DNA from: Flavimaricola marinus
GTDB lineage: Bacteria > Pseudomonadota > Alphaproteobacteria > Rhodobacterales > Rhodobacteraceae
Reading direction: 5' to 3'
Length of the DNA: 64,000 bases
Assembly (NCBI RefSeq): GCF_900184895.1
Contig: NZ_FXZK01000012.1
Span: forward strand, 1-64,000
A program made the position numbers and the translations under genes. The notes under the pieces were generated by a model that was given only the letters and a program-made list of their open reading frames with translations, did no database searches and was not told the DNA's origin. Shown here one piece after another: positions 26,021-34,312 of the stretch; positions within the stretch are counted from its first letter, which is position 1, and each line of letters opens with the position of its first letter.

Positions 26021-26809
26021 TTAAGCATCGGCATAGCCTTCGATTTGCCTTTCGAGGTCTGCCATCGTTTCGCCGCCAGCCATCAAATCGGTGATCTCTT
26101 CGCGGGTCCGTTCGCCTTTGCGGAAATCCGCAGCAATCGCGCCACGAATCAACACGGCGAAATGATCGCCCACAGCCATGGCATGCATGACCTGATGCGT
26201 GATGAAGATCACGGCCAATCCTCGGCGTTTTGCCTCGTTCACGATACGAAGAACGTGTGCGGCCTGTTTGACCCCGAGCGCGGCTGTTGGTTCATCAAGG
26301 ATAAGGACACGCGCGCCGAAATGGACCGCTCGGGCGATAGCCAGCGACTGACGTTCACCGCCTGACAAGCCGCCTATCAGGCGATCACCGTCATCGACGC
26401 GCGTGATGCCAAAGTTCTGCACAGCCTCGACCGCGATCTTATTGGCTTTCTTACGATCGTAGATCTTAAACGGACCCCAGCCTTTGGTGGGCTCCACACC
26501 CACGAAGAAACTGCGCCCAATGCTCATCAACGGAAATGTGCCGCCAAATTGGTGCACGGTGGCGATGCCTTTATCTTGGGCCTCCCGCGGGGTGGAGAAT
26601 GTCACCTCTGCGCCATCCATAAGGATGGAACCCCGTGTCGGCTTGTGGACACCACATAGCGTCTTGATAAGCGTTGATTTACCCGCACCGTTATCTCCGA
26701 GCAGGCAAAGCACCTCGCCTTCATTCATCTTGAGGGAAATATCATGCAGCACGTCGATCGGCCCAAAGGATTTATCAACACTTCGGAGTTCCAGAACTGG
26801 AGAAGTCAT
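26021..26809 (-). CDS. sugar ABC transporter ATP-binding protein (single-domain, Frc-type)
   Basis: A 262-residue ATPase with Walker [17 protein letters not shown], signature [15 protein letters not shown] and Walker [13 protein letters not shown]. The start [16 protein letters not shown] at 26809 is chosen over a longer frame that overlaps the permease gene. It is a paralogue of the ATPase at 18442-19224 and belongs with the permease and binding protein encoded upstream. From its partners it imports the cyclitol handled by the hydroxylase, MocA-like and MocC-like proteins. Confidence 0.92.
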   Translation of the reverse strand: MTSPVLELRSVDKSFGPIDVLHDISLKMNEGEVLCLLGDNGAGKSTLIKTLCGVHKPTRGSILMDGAEVTFSTPREAQDKGIATVHQFGGTFPLMSIGRSFFVGVEPTKGWGPFKIYDRKKANKIAVEAVQNFGITRVDDGDRLIGGLSGGERQSLAIARAVHFGARVLILDEPTAALGVKQAAHVLRIVNEAKRRGLAVIFITHQVMHAMAVGDHFAVLIRGAIAADFRKGERTREEITDLMAGGETMADLERQIEGYADA

Positions 26810-26819
26810 CAGTGAGCCC

Positions 26820-27815
26820 TCATTTCTTCTTTGGCGCATAAGACAGCGCCATGGAGCGGAAGGTGTTGTTCATCAGGACGGCGGCCAACAGCATCACGCC
26901 GATAATCAAACTTGACCAGTTGCGATCAAAACTTGTGAAATAGATGCCTTGATTGACCACCGCAAAAGTAATGGTGCCAAACACGATCCCGACGACTGAC
27001 CCAAATCCACCCGTCAGGACAACCCCCCCGACGACAACTGAAATTATGACGTTAAAGATATAAGACATCCCCGCAGACACTTGCGCCGAGTTGAACAACA
27101 GAGCCTGACACATGCCCACAAACGCCGCACTACACGCCGATAGGATGAACAAGATGATTGTCAGTTTCGTAGTCGGAATACCGGCATTGCGTGCGCTTTC
27201 ACGGTCGCCCCCAATGGCGAAAATCCAATTGCCGTACTTTGTATAATGGATGTAGAAAACATAAACGGCCGTCACAGCAAACCACCACAAGATGATAACT
27301 TGATAGGTGCCACCAATAAATTGCCCGAAAACGGCTTTGTAAAAGTCCGGTGCCTTGATCGATACGCTGGTCGTTCCAGTGATTAGCACCGATAGGCCAA
27401 GCACGAGACCCGCTACTGCGAACAAAGTACCAAGCGTTACAATCAACGAAGGGACGGCTGTGTGAACGACCAAGAAGCCGTTGATAAACCCGACAACCAC
27501 GCCAAACCCGAGCACCACAATGATCGACATCCAAATCGGGAAGTCATAGTGGCCGGACATGATTGCCACGATCATCGACCCCGCGGGGATCATTGACCCG
27601 ATGGAAATGTCTAATTCACCTGCGATCATCAACAACCCGACCGGTATTGCAATAATCCCAATGTTGGCGGCAACGTTTAGCCAACTCGCGATACCTGACG
27701 GTTTCAAAAAATTTATGCCGCCGAAAATTAGAAAGAAGGCAATGACTGCGACCATTCCCAGAAAGGCTCCGGCCTCTGGTCGGCGAAATAGACTGCCGAT
27801 TGATAAACGACTCAT
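26820..27815 (-). CDS. sugar ABC transporter permease
   Basis: A 331-residue RbsC-family permease with about ten hydrophobic segments. Landmarks are [19 protein letters not shown], the loop [18 protein letters not shown] and [16 protein letters not shown]. It is encoded between its binding protein (hairpin in the gap) and its ATPase (10-base gap). The GELDIS version of the family motif is typical of this transporter subgroup. Confidence 0.92.
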   Translation of the reverse strand: MSRLSIGSLFRRPEAGAFLGMVAVIAFFLIFGGINFLKPSGIASWLNVAANIGIIAIPVGLLMIAGELDISIGSMIPAGSMIVAIMSGHYDFPIWMSIIVVLGFGVVVGFINGFLVVHTAVPSLIVTLGTLFAVAGLVLGLSVLITGTTSVSIKAPDFYKAVFGQFIGGTYQVIILWWFAVTAVYVFYIHYTKYGNWIFAIGGDRESARNAGIPTTKLTIILFILSACSAAFVGMCQALLFNSAQVSAGMSYIFNVIISVVVGGVVLTGGFGSVVGIVFGTITFAVVNQGIYFTSFDRNWSSLIIGVMLLAAVLMNNTFRSMALSYAPKKK

Positions 27816-27880
27816 TGGAAATGTCCCTGTGTTTGTTCGGTGGCTGGTGGCAACCAGATCGTTAGGTCATGCCGATGTAA

Positions 27881-27906
27881 CGGCCCGCAGAAACGTCTAC
27901 GGGCCG
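27881..27906 (-). other. intercistronic stem-loop after the binding-protein gene
   Basis: CGGCCCG and CGGGCCG form a 7-bp GC-only stem with a 12-base loop in the 104-base gap between the binding-protein stop and the permease start. Same placement as the hairpins at 20368, 52572 and 57782. Confidence 0.65.
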
Positions 27907-27919
27907 AACAAATCCAGTC

Positions 27920-28897
27920 TTAGCGATAGCCGAGTTCTCCGCCCTTAAGCGTGGCTTCGATGTTGGATGCATCCACGATGCCCGGCCCTGTCAGCAACGG
28001 CGACGTCGCCATCGCTAGACCATAGTTCACGTATCCATCGGCTAGCGTTACCGCCAGAAAGCCCTGCAACCAGGGCTGCTGGTCTATCGCAAAAAGCTGT
28101 TCACCGTCACGGATACGCTCAAGGCCAGCCACGTTCATGTCGAATGAACCAAGGGCGACGGTTTCCACCCGTCCCGCCTGCTGCATCCCGATGTACGCAC
28201 TGTCTGCATCCGCAGAGGAAATCGTAAAGATACCATCGATAGTTTCATCGCCAAGCAATGTCGCTTTGATCGCTTCGGCAACCGCGGTTGGATCTCCAAA
28301 TGCGCTTGCTGGTAGGGGAAGCTGTTCCGAAACGCCACCAGACTCGGCCATCCCATCACGGATGCCATCGCAGCGCGCTTCGAGATTTCCTGCGCCGGGC
28401 ACCGTATTTACGCAAATTACGTTCGTCGCGCCATGTTCGGCAAAGTATTTCCCACCAGCAAGGCCAGCAGGGTATTCTTCGTTGCCAATATAGTTGATCG
28501 CGCCGAGTTCTGCCGCCTTATCCCCGCCGCCAGCATTGTAGAGCATAACGGGAATGCCCGCAGCCATAGCTGCCTCGATCGCCTCGTCTTGTGCGTCCGG
28601 AACCCAATTTGGAACCGCAATGATGTCGACACCTTGGCTGATTGCTGTTCGGATAAGGTTTGCAGCGTCACCACCAATGTTATCATACGTTTGCAACTGC
28701 AAATAATTGACGGTGCCCCCGTGAGCTTCGACAACAAGCGTTGCATCATCAATGCCACGACCAATTTTCGCGAAGAACGCATCATCCGCACGACCCCCGA
28801 TTATCGCGATGGTTGCGCCATCTTGAGCCATTACCGGTGCAACGCCTAGCGTAGCTGTCGCCAGCAGTGCCCCCATTACATTCTTAAAGATACTCAT
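27920..28897 (-). CDS. sugar ABC transporter substrate-binding protein (MocB-like)
   Basis: A 325-residue RbsB-type periplasmic binding protein. The signal peptide is MSIFKNVMGALLATATLGVAPVMA, followed by QDGATIAIIGGRADDAFF. Pocket landmarks include DIIAVPNWVPDAQDEAIEAA and IFTISSADADSAYIGMQQAG. The start at 28897 has a GGAGGAAAC ribosome site; the longer frame to 28963 is rejected. MocB, the rhizopine-binding protein, belongs to this family and its neighbours here match; the ligand is therefore probably a cyclitol, perhaps methylated or aminated. Confidence 0.88.
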   Translation of the reverse strand: MSIFKNVMGALLATATLGVAPVMAQDGATIAIIGGRADDAFFAKIGRGIDDATLVVEAHGGTVNYLQLQTYDNIGGDAANLIRTAISQGVDIIAVPNWVPDAQDEAIEAAMAAGIPVMLYNAGGGDKAAELGAINYIGNEEYPAGLAGGKYFAEHGATNVICVNTVPGAGNLEARCDGIRDGMAESGGVSEQLPLPASAFGDPTAVAEAIKATLLGDETIDGIFTISSADADSAYIGMQQAGRVETVALGSFDMNVAGLERIRDGEQLFAIDQQPWLQGFLAVTLADGYVNYGLAMATSPLLTGPGIVDASNIEATLKGGELGYR

Positions 28898-29013
28898 TGT
28901 AGTTTCCTCCCTTTGCGCCGTCACAATTGACGACATTCGTTGTGGGTCAATCGGACCCGGCATTTGCTAGAACGTCCGACCTGCGAACAACCTAGACTTG
29001 CAAGCAACGGCCA

Positions 29014-30027
29014 TTAGGCCTCTCCTTTGCGCGCGTTTGCTTTTTCTTTCTTCTTGCGAAATCGATCTTGCATGATCTTGTCACCGGCTTTCGAACCGTC
29101 ATGCCAAGTGCCCATCCAACGATCCAATGGCATCATCCCATCGGCGTAGTTCACTTCGAAGTACTTGTGGTGCAGGTAGTGGGCATAGGCATGTGTATCG
29201 AATGCGCCATCCTCACCTGTCTCTATCTTGTCGAAGCCGACATGCCCGACCACAGCTCCCGTTCCCGCAATATTGAGGTGATAGATCATGAGCAGTGGGT
29301 GCGATGGCAAAACCAGATGGATCAGGCTGCCAGACCAGTACAGCAGATGTTCAACGGGGTGCATTGACAACGATGACCATGGCGACGGGTTAACCGAATT
29401 GTGGTGCACAGAATGGATCCACTTATACAGCACCGGGATATGGATCAGCCGATGAATACAATAGAAATGGAACTCGTGCAGGATGGGAAGAATCAGACCA
29501 AAGCAAATCAACCAAATCGGATGTTCAGAAAAGGTGGCCCAAGGTCCCCAGCCGTTGGCCCAGGCCCACAGCATTCCGACCTCATAGGCGGTCCAAATCG
29601 GCAATCCGGTGCCAAATGTGCGGATGATGTTGTCCACGTTTTGGCTTTTGAACATGAATACATCGGACGGATGTTCCGACGGAAACTTACCGTTATATTT
29701 GAAATGTGTCCCCTGACGCCGCTTCACATACAATCGTAGTTCTAGCGCCCCGTAAAACAGGATCACAATCGCGGAGTTGCGTGCAAACAGGTAAATCACC
29801 CATCCCCACTCAATCGTTTCGAGTGCCTCACGGGACGGTGTCAACAGAAACCAGAACACTGCACTGATAGCAAAAAAAATAATGTTCCACGGCAGGAAAT
29901 AGCTTGGCAACCAGCGCAGGAATTTCATCGGGCGAATGGGCCAGACAAAGACCGGTGCGTTTTCAATCGCGTCGTTGGGGCGCCAATTGCCGCGCTTGTC
30001 CCGCGTGCCACTCGTCAAGTCGTCCAT
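29014..30027 (-). CDS. sterol-desaturase-family hydroxylase
   Basis: A 337-residue membrane di-iron hydroxylase of the fatty acid hydroxylase/sterol desaturase family. Histidine boxes are HEFHFYCIH (184-192), HSVHH (205-209) and HAYAHYLHH (279-287); hydrophobic segments lie near 43-62, 77-95 and 171-184. It is the first gene of a seven-gene operon (hydroxylase, binding protein, permease, ATPase, MocA-like, MocC-like, Rieske ferredoxin). A hydroxylase of this type sharing an operon with a cyclitol importer and a ferredoxin suggests oxidative removal of an alkyl group from the imported compound. A paralogue's C-terminus lies at 63872-64000. Confidence 0.85.
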   Translation of the reverse strand: MDDLTSGTRDKRGNWRPNDAIENAPVFVWPIRPMKFLRWLPSYFLPWNIIFFAISAVFWFLLTPSREALETIEWGWVIYLFARNSAIVILFYGALELRLYVKRRQGTHFKYNGKFPSEHPSDVFMFKSQNVDNIIRTFGTGLPIWTAYEVGMLWAWANGWGPWATFSEHPIWLICFGLILPILHEFHFYCIHRLIHIPVLYKWIHSVHHNSVNPSPWSSLSMHPVEHLLYWSGSLIHLVLPSHPLLMIYHLNIAGTGAVVGHVGFDKIETGEDGAFDTHAYAHYLHHKYFEVNYADGMMPLDRWMGTWHDGSKAGDKIMQDRFRKKKEKANARKGEA

Positions 30028-30143
30028 CGCTACAGCCCCCTGACAGTCTGAACAGTGAATTTGTGCCGATCCAGCGATCGAAACTCGGTTCGGTTGATCA
30101 GAACCATCATGCCCGCTGGACCAGTTTGTCGCATGTCGGAAAC

Positions 30144-30159
30144 TGATTGATTTACATCA
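30144..30159. promoter_or_regulatory. LacI-type operator in the divergent promoter region
   Basis: TGATTG, ATTT, ACATCA lies between the hydroxylase operon (start 30027) and the LacI gene (start 30207). It has the same arms as the sites at 31242 and, reversed, at 9786. Confidence 0.65.
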
Positions 30160-30206
30160 ACTGCAGAAAAACTATGCTTCTTCGCAACGCAAGTTCAGAG
30201 GGCAAA

Positions 30207-31244
30207 ATGGCAGAAAAGCGCGACTCACGACCAAGATTACAAGACGTAGCGCATCGTGCCGGAGTTGGCACTGCTACCGTTGATCGCGTGTTAAATGAAC
30301 GTGGCAACGTCAGCGAAGACGTCCGCCGCAAGGTCATTGACGCGGCCCGCGCGCTCGGACTTCGTCGTCAATTGCCGCCGTCCTATAAGCCACTTATCCG
30401 ACTCAATCTGATCCTTGCACGTCCTGATCTACCCCTTATCGCCCGCATTGCGTTGGAGTTTCGGAACCTTGCCAAAACAATCGACAGGCGCATCAGCCTT
30501 CACATCACCACCCTTCCCCATGAAACCCCCGAGGCCCTCGCAGCAGCCATAAGGGCGACGGATTGCGATGCAGTGATTGCTTATGCCCAGAACGATGCCC
30601 TGATCCACGATGCGATAGATGATGTCGGCAAACGAAACATTCCTGTGATCTCGATTATCTCGGACCTGTCGGGTTCTAAACAACTCGCCTATGCTGGAAC
30701 TAATCATCATACCGCTGGACGAACCGCAGGCTTCTTCGTCTCGCGCATGGTGCCGCTTGGTGGCCCTGTCATGGTTTTATGCAGTCACCTCGGTTTCCAA
30801 TCCCACGCAGATCGTATCGCCGGATTCAAGGAGTACCTGACGGAACATGCCCAAAAGTTGACGATTGTAGGTGTGGTTGAGGGGCTGGACGAACGTGACC
30901 GGTCTCGGGAAAAGCTCATTGCGGCATTCCGCGAGCGTCCAGATATCGCGGCGATATATAATGTCGGCGGCGCTAATCTTGGGGTCCGGGCAGCAATCGA
31001 AGCCGACGTACTCCATGAACGCCCGTTGTTCGTCGGCCATGAACTTACCCAATATACGACCCAGATGCTCCGCGATGGGATAATGACCCTCACGCTAGAC
31101 CAAAACCCGCGCCTCCAAGCCCAGTTCTCTCTGGATGTCCTGATGGATCACTTTGGTTACGAAGGCAGACCAGTCGCGCGCCCTTATGTCTCAAACGTCC
31201 CTATTGTGCTGTATGGACCAGAGAACATTCCGCCCGCGCCCTGA
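30207..31244 (+). CDS. LacI-family transcriptional regulator (third of three)
   Basis: A 345-residue LacI-type repressor with HTH LQDVAHRAGVGTATVDRVLN and a sugar-binding effector domain (VFFxGHELT-like pocket in FVGHELTQYT). I chose ATG 30207 because it has an AGAGGG ribosome site and gives the family N-terminus; a TTG at 30147 and an ATG at 30174 are less likely. It is more distant from the other two LacI proteins than they are from each other. Divergent from the hydroxylase operon and upstream of two co-oriented genes, with matching operators on both sides, it probably controls both transcripts. Confidence 0.92.
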   Translation: MAEKRDSRPRLQDVAHRAGVGTATVDRVLNERGNVSEDVRRKVIDAARALGLRRQLPPSYKPLIRLNLILARPDLPLIARIALEFRNLAKTIDRRISLHITTLPHETPEALAAAIRATDCDAVIAYAQNDALIHDAIDDVGKRNIPVISIISDLSGSKQLAYAGTNHHTAGRTAGFFVSRMVPLGGPVMVLCSHLGFQSHADRIAGFKEYLTEHAQKLTIVGVVEGLDERDRSREKLIAAFRERPDIAAIYNVGGANLGVRAAIEADVLHERPLFVGHELTQYTTQMLRDGIMTLTLDQNPRLQAQFSLDVLMDHFGYEGRPVARPYVSNVPIVLYGPENIPPAP

Positions 31245-31257
31245 TTGTTTCACATCA
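31242..31257. promoter_or_regulatory. LacI-type operator downstream of the third LacI gene
   Basis: TGATTG, TTTC, ACATCA begins at the TGA stop of the LacI gene and precedes the aldo/keto reductase gene by about 124 bases. Arms are identical to the site at 30144-30159, so the aldo/keto reductase and creatininase genes probably belong to the same regulon. Confidence 0.65.
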
Positions 31258-31380
31258 GCTTCGTGTCTGCACAAAGCATGACCGCACCGATAGGTTTGCC
31301 CAAAAGCAATTAGTCCGCACACCTGCGGCGGCCACACCCAAGGAGGCGCTGGTGAACAAAATCAAAGCGAACTTGCCCAC

Positions 31381-32355
31381 ATGAAGTATCGCGATTTTGG
31401 TCGCACAGGTTGGATGGTTTCGGAAATTGGTTTCGGCGGCTGGCAAATTGGCGGCGCTTGGGGCCCGGTTGACGATGACGTATCCGTATACACACTGCTG
31501 CACGCCTTTGAACGTGGCATAAATTTCGTGGATACCGCGCAGCTCTATGGGGCGGGACATTCCGAAAAAATAATTGGACGGGCGCTGCGAGAATGGAACG
31601 GCGCCAAGATTTATGTCGCGACTAAGGCCCAACCAACTGTCTGGCCAAACGCAAGTGACAACGCACCTGCTTTTCGCGGACGTTTCCCCGATTGGCATCT
31701 TCGTGAGAACGTCGAAAACTCGCTGCGCCGCCTTGGCGTGGAACGCCTTGATCTGTTTCAATTGCACACTTGGGCGCCAAACGGTCATCTGGAATTGGAT
31801 TGGCTTGAAACCCTGAATGATTTGCGCCGTGAAGGCAAAATTGACCAAATCGGCGTTTCGCTGCGCGACAATCGCCCCGACGAAGGCGTAAACTTGGCGC
31901 ACCTTGGGCTGGTAAGCTCGCAACAGGTCATTTTTAACCTGTTCGAACAACAGCCCCGCGACGCATTGTTCGGAGCCGCCAAAGCCAGCGACACCGCGAT
32001 CATCGCACGGGTGCCATTGGACAGCGGGTCGCTGGTTGGACACTGGACTAAAGACAGCTACGCCACTTGGGAAACCGGTTCACAACAACACGAAATGTTT
32101 CGCGGAGATCGGTTCGCGCAAACCTTGATGCGGCTTGATGCGCTTAAGGGCGAACTCGGCGACGCTTTCCCGACTCTCGCCGAAGCCGCAATGCGATACG
32201 TCTTGTCGCACGATGCCGTTAGCGTTTTGATTCCGGGTATGAAAACCCCACAGGAGGTCGATATGAACATCGCCTATTCAGACGGAAATCACCTGCCGGA
32301 TGCGCTGCTCGAACGATTAGAAAAGCACGCCTGGGCAAGGAATTTTTACACATGA
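31381..32355 (+). CDS. aldo/keto reductase family oxidoreductase
   Basis: A 324-residue NADPH-dependent aldo/keto reductase (beta/alpha barrel). Catalytic-tetrad positions are seen in FVDTAQLYGAGHSE (Asp and Tyr), VATKAQ (Lys) and LFQLHTW (His). It overlaps the next gene by four bases and is preceded by a LacI-type operator. In this setting it may reduce or oxidise an inosose, or act on an aldehyde from the demethylation route; IolS-type proteins of other inositol clusters are in the same family. Substrate unknown. Confidence 0.9.
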   Translation: MKYRDFGRTGWMVSEIGFGGWQIGGAWGPVDDDVSVYTLLHAFERGINFVDTAQLYGAGHSEKIIGRALREWNGAKIYVATKAQPTVWPNASDNAPAFRGRFPDWHLRENVENSLRRLGVERLDLFQLHTWAPNGHLELDWLETLNDLRREGKIDQIGVSLRDNRPDEGVNLAHLGLVSSQQVIFNLFEQQPRDALFGAAKASDTAIIARVPLDSGSLVGHWTKDSYATWETGSQQHEMFRGDRFAQTLMRLDALKGELGDAFPTLAEAAMRYVLSHDAVSVLIPGMKTPQEVDMNIAYSDGNHLPDALLERLEKHAWARNFYT

Positions 32356-33038
32356 CAAGGCAAATTGAACGCCTGCGCCCGCATCAAATTCGCACCGCTT
32401 TGGCGGAAAAATCCACTATCTGGATGCCACTCGGCACGATCGAATGGCATTGCGAACATCTGCCAGTCGGGCTGGACGCCCTCACGGCGCACGGCCTGTG
32501 CCTTCGTGCTGCTGAACAAGGTGGCGGGCTTGTCATGCCGCCACTTTATTTCGGAACAGGTGGCGGACATAGTGCATACCCATGGACGATTATGATGGAA
32601 GACTCCGCCGAAATTGAAGCCATGTTAGCTCGAACTGCCGAACGCCTTTGCGCGATGCATGTTGAGCGGTTGATCATTTTCAGCGGCCATTTTGCAGATG
32701 AACAATTGGTGATGATTGACCGCTTCGCTGCGGATTGGAATGCCAAAAGCAACCGTCTCAACATCATTGCCACGGCAGTAAACCGCTGTGTGGCTGCGAA
32801 TATTGAACCGGATCACGCAGGGGCCTTCGAGACGAATTTAATGCATGCTATCGCGCCGGAAACCGTCGACATGTCACAACTTCCAAGTCTTGACAAAACA
32901 CTGGACGCAATCGATCGGCATGACAAGAAAAGCCCAATCTGGGGTGTGATAGGAACGGACCCTCGTACTACCGACTTTTCCGAAGCCGATAGTCTCGTCG
33001 AGACCCTGACAGCGTGGTTAGTGCGACAACCGCTCTAG
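32352..33038 (+). CDS. creatininase-family amidohydrolase
   Basis: A 228-residue metal-dependent C-N hydrolase. Metal ligands typical of the family can be placed in PLGTIEWHCEHLPVGLD (Glu, His, Asp), IIFSGHFADEQL (His, where the family usually has NGHGGN) and HAGAFETNLM (Glu). Creatininase relatives open cyclic amides or cleave formamide-type C-N bonds. Encoded in one transcript with an aldo/keto reductase under a LacI-type operator, it hints that the compound handled by this island carries nitrogen, as an inosamine would. The chemistry is an inference. The gene stops four bases before the left end of the IS3 element. Confidence 0.85.
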   Translation: MTRQIERLRPHQIRTALAEKSTIWMPLGTIEWHCEHLPVGLDALTAHGLCLRAAEQGGGLVMPPLYFGTGGGHSAYPWTIMMEDSAEIEAMLARTAERLCAMHVERLIIFSGHFADEQLVMIDRFAADWNAKSNRLNIIATAVNRCVAANIEPDHAGAFETNLMHAIAPETVDMSQLPSLDKTLDAIDRHDKKSPIWGVIGTDPRTTDFSEADSLVETLTAWLVRQPL

Positions 33039-33111
33039 CTCTGTGGAGTGCCCCCACTGAAGTGGTCCACCAACTGGGATAGATTTATCCCCAAACCAGG
33101 AGGACCAAGAG

Positions 33112-33390
33112 ATGGCTGGAAAGCGAGACAAACCCGAAGAGATCGTTCTGAAGCTGCGGCAGGTTGAAGTGCTGCAAGGTCAAGGCAAGTCGATTGCAGA
33201 CGCGGTCAGACAGATCGGTGTGACGCAGCAGACCTATTATCGGTGGCGCAAGGAATTTGGTGGCATGAGCCGTGATCAGCTCAAACGGCTGAAGGAGCTG
33301 GAGACCGAGAATACCCGGCTCAGGCGTGCCGTGTCGGATCTGACACTGGACAAGATGATCCTGACCGAGGCCGCCCGGGGAAACTTCTAA
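33112..33390 (+). CDS. IS3-family transposase OrfA
   Basis: A 92-residue OrfA: helix-turn-helix (KSIADAVRQIGVTQQTYYRW) followed by a leucine-zipper-like helix (LKRLKELETENTRLRRAVS). It binds the element's ends. As in other IS3 members, programmed frameshifting into orfB would give the full OrfAB transposase. An AGGAGG-type ribosome site precedes the ATG. Confidence 0.93.
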   Translation: MAGKRDKPEEIVLKLRQVEVLQGQGKSIADAVRQIGVTQQTYYRWRKEFGGMSRDQLKRLKELETENTRLRRAVSDLTLDKMILTEAARGNF

Positions 33391-33422
33391 GCCCCTCCCG
33401 CCGCCGTCAGTGCATAGATCAT

Positions 33423-34238
33423 GTGCGGCAGGCTCTTGGCGTATCTGAGCGCCGTGCCTGCCGCACCCTCGGTCAACATCGTTCCACGCAGCGCAAGGTT
33501 CCCTGCGGCCTGCCGGACGAGGAGCGACTGACCGATGACATCATTGAGCTGGCGAGAGAGTTTGGGCGCTATGGATATCGCATGGTCACTGGGATGCTGA
33601 ACAACAGCGGCTGGCATGTGAACCATAAGAGGGTCGAACGGATCTGGCGGCAGGAGGGGCTAAAAGTCCCACAAAAACAACCCAAGAAGGGACGGCTCTG
33701 GCTGAATGATGGGTCGTGCGTCCGGTTGCGGCCGGAACGCCCGAACCATGTCTGGTCCTATGACTTCGTCCAGAATCGGACGCATGACGGGCGGATCTTC
33801 CGCACCCTGAATATCATCGATGAGTTCACGAAGGAGGCGCTGGTGATCCGCGTCAAACGAAAGCTCAATTCTGTCGACGTGGTCGATGCCTTGACCGACC
33901 TGTTCATCCTGCGCGGCCCGCCGGAATACATAAGATCCGACAATGGCGCCGAATTTATCGCCAAGAAGGTGCGGGCATGGATCGGAGCTGTGGGCGCAAA
34001 GACCGCTTTCATCGCGCCTGGTTCGCCATGGGAGAACGGTTATTGCGAGAGCTTCAATGCTCGGTTCCGGGACGAGCTGCTGAACGGTGAGGTCTTCTCA
34101 ACGCTGCGTGAGGCCCAAATCCTGATCGAGCGATGGCGCCGCCACTACAACACTGTCAGACCGCACAGCTCCCTCAGATATCGCCCGCCAGCGCCAGAAA
34201 GCTTCATGCCGATGGACCACAGACCGACCATGCACTAA
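33423..34238 (+). CDS. IS3-family transposase OrfB (DDE integrase domain)
   Basis: A 271-residue OrfB with the retroviral-integrase-type catalytic core. The DDE residues can be placed in VWSYDFVQNRTHDG (D), IRSDNGAEFIAKKV (D) and GSPWENGYCESFNARFRDE (E). It lies in a different frame from orfA and is expected to be made mainly as an OrfAB frameshift fusion. It is the intact relative of the fragments at 1-93 and 59935-60352. Confidence 0.95.
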   Translation: MRQALGVSERRACRTLGQHRSTQRKVPCGLPDEERLTDDIIELAREFGRYGYRMVTGMLNNSGWHVNHKRVERIWRQEGLKVPQKQPKKGRLWLNDGSCVRLRPERPNHVWSYDFVQNRTHDGRIFRTLNIIDEFTKEALVIRVKRKLNSVDVVDALTDLFILRGPPEYIRSDNGAEFIAKKVRAWIGAVGAKTAFIAPGSPWENGYCESFNARFRDELLNGEVFSTLREAQILIERWRRHYNTVRPHSSLRYRPPAPESFMPMDHRPTMH

Positions 34239-34312
34239 CATTCCAAATGGACCACTCGATGGGGGCAGACCATAAACGTAGGCCTGTCCGCCGCCCCTCC
34301 AACGAGGCGCCG

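Larger units (their letters stand above)
33042..34274 (+). mobile_element. complete IS3-family element (IS407-like group)
   Basis: About 1.23 kb with two overlapping-frame genes (orfA 33112-33390, orfB 33423-34238). Imperfect terminal inverted repeats are TGTGGAGTGCCCCC at the left and, read inward, TATGGTCTGCCCCC at the right, followed by GTGGTCCA blocks on each side. I find no matching 4-base flanking duplication (GCTC on the left, AACG on the right), which would be consistent with recombination between copies after insertion. It separates the inositol island from the second catabolic island. Confidence 0.9.

Noticed and set aside
28918-28931. CGTCA-N4-TGACG dyad upstream of the MocB-like gene as a LacI site
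   Set aside because: The arms are in the opposite polarity to the five accepted operators, so it is not the same motif.
33042-34274. Target-site duplication of the IS3 element
   Set aside because: The four bases on each side (GCTC and AACG) differ, and shifting the ends by a few bases does not create a match.
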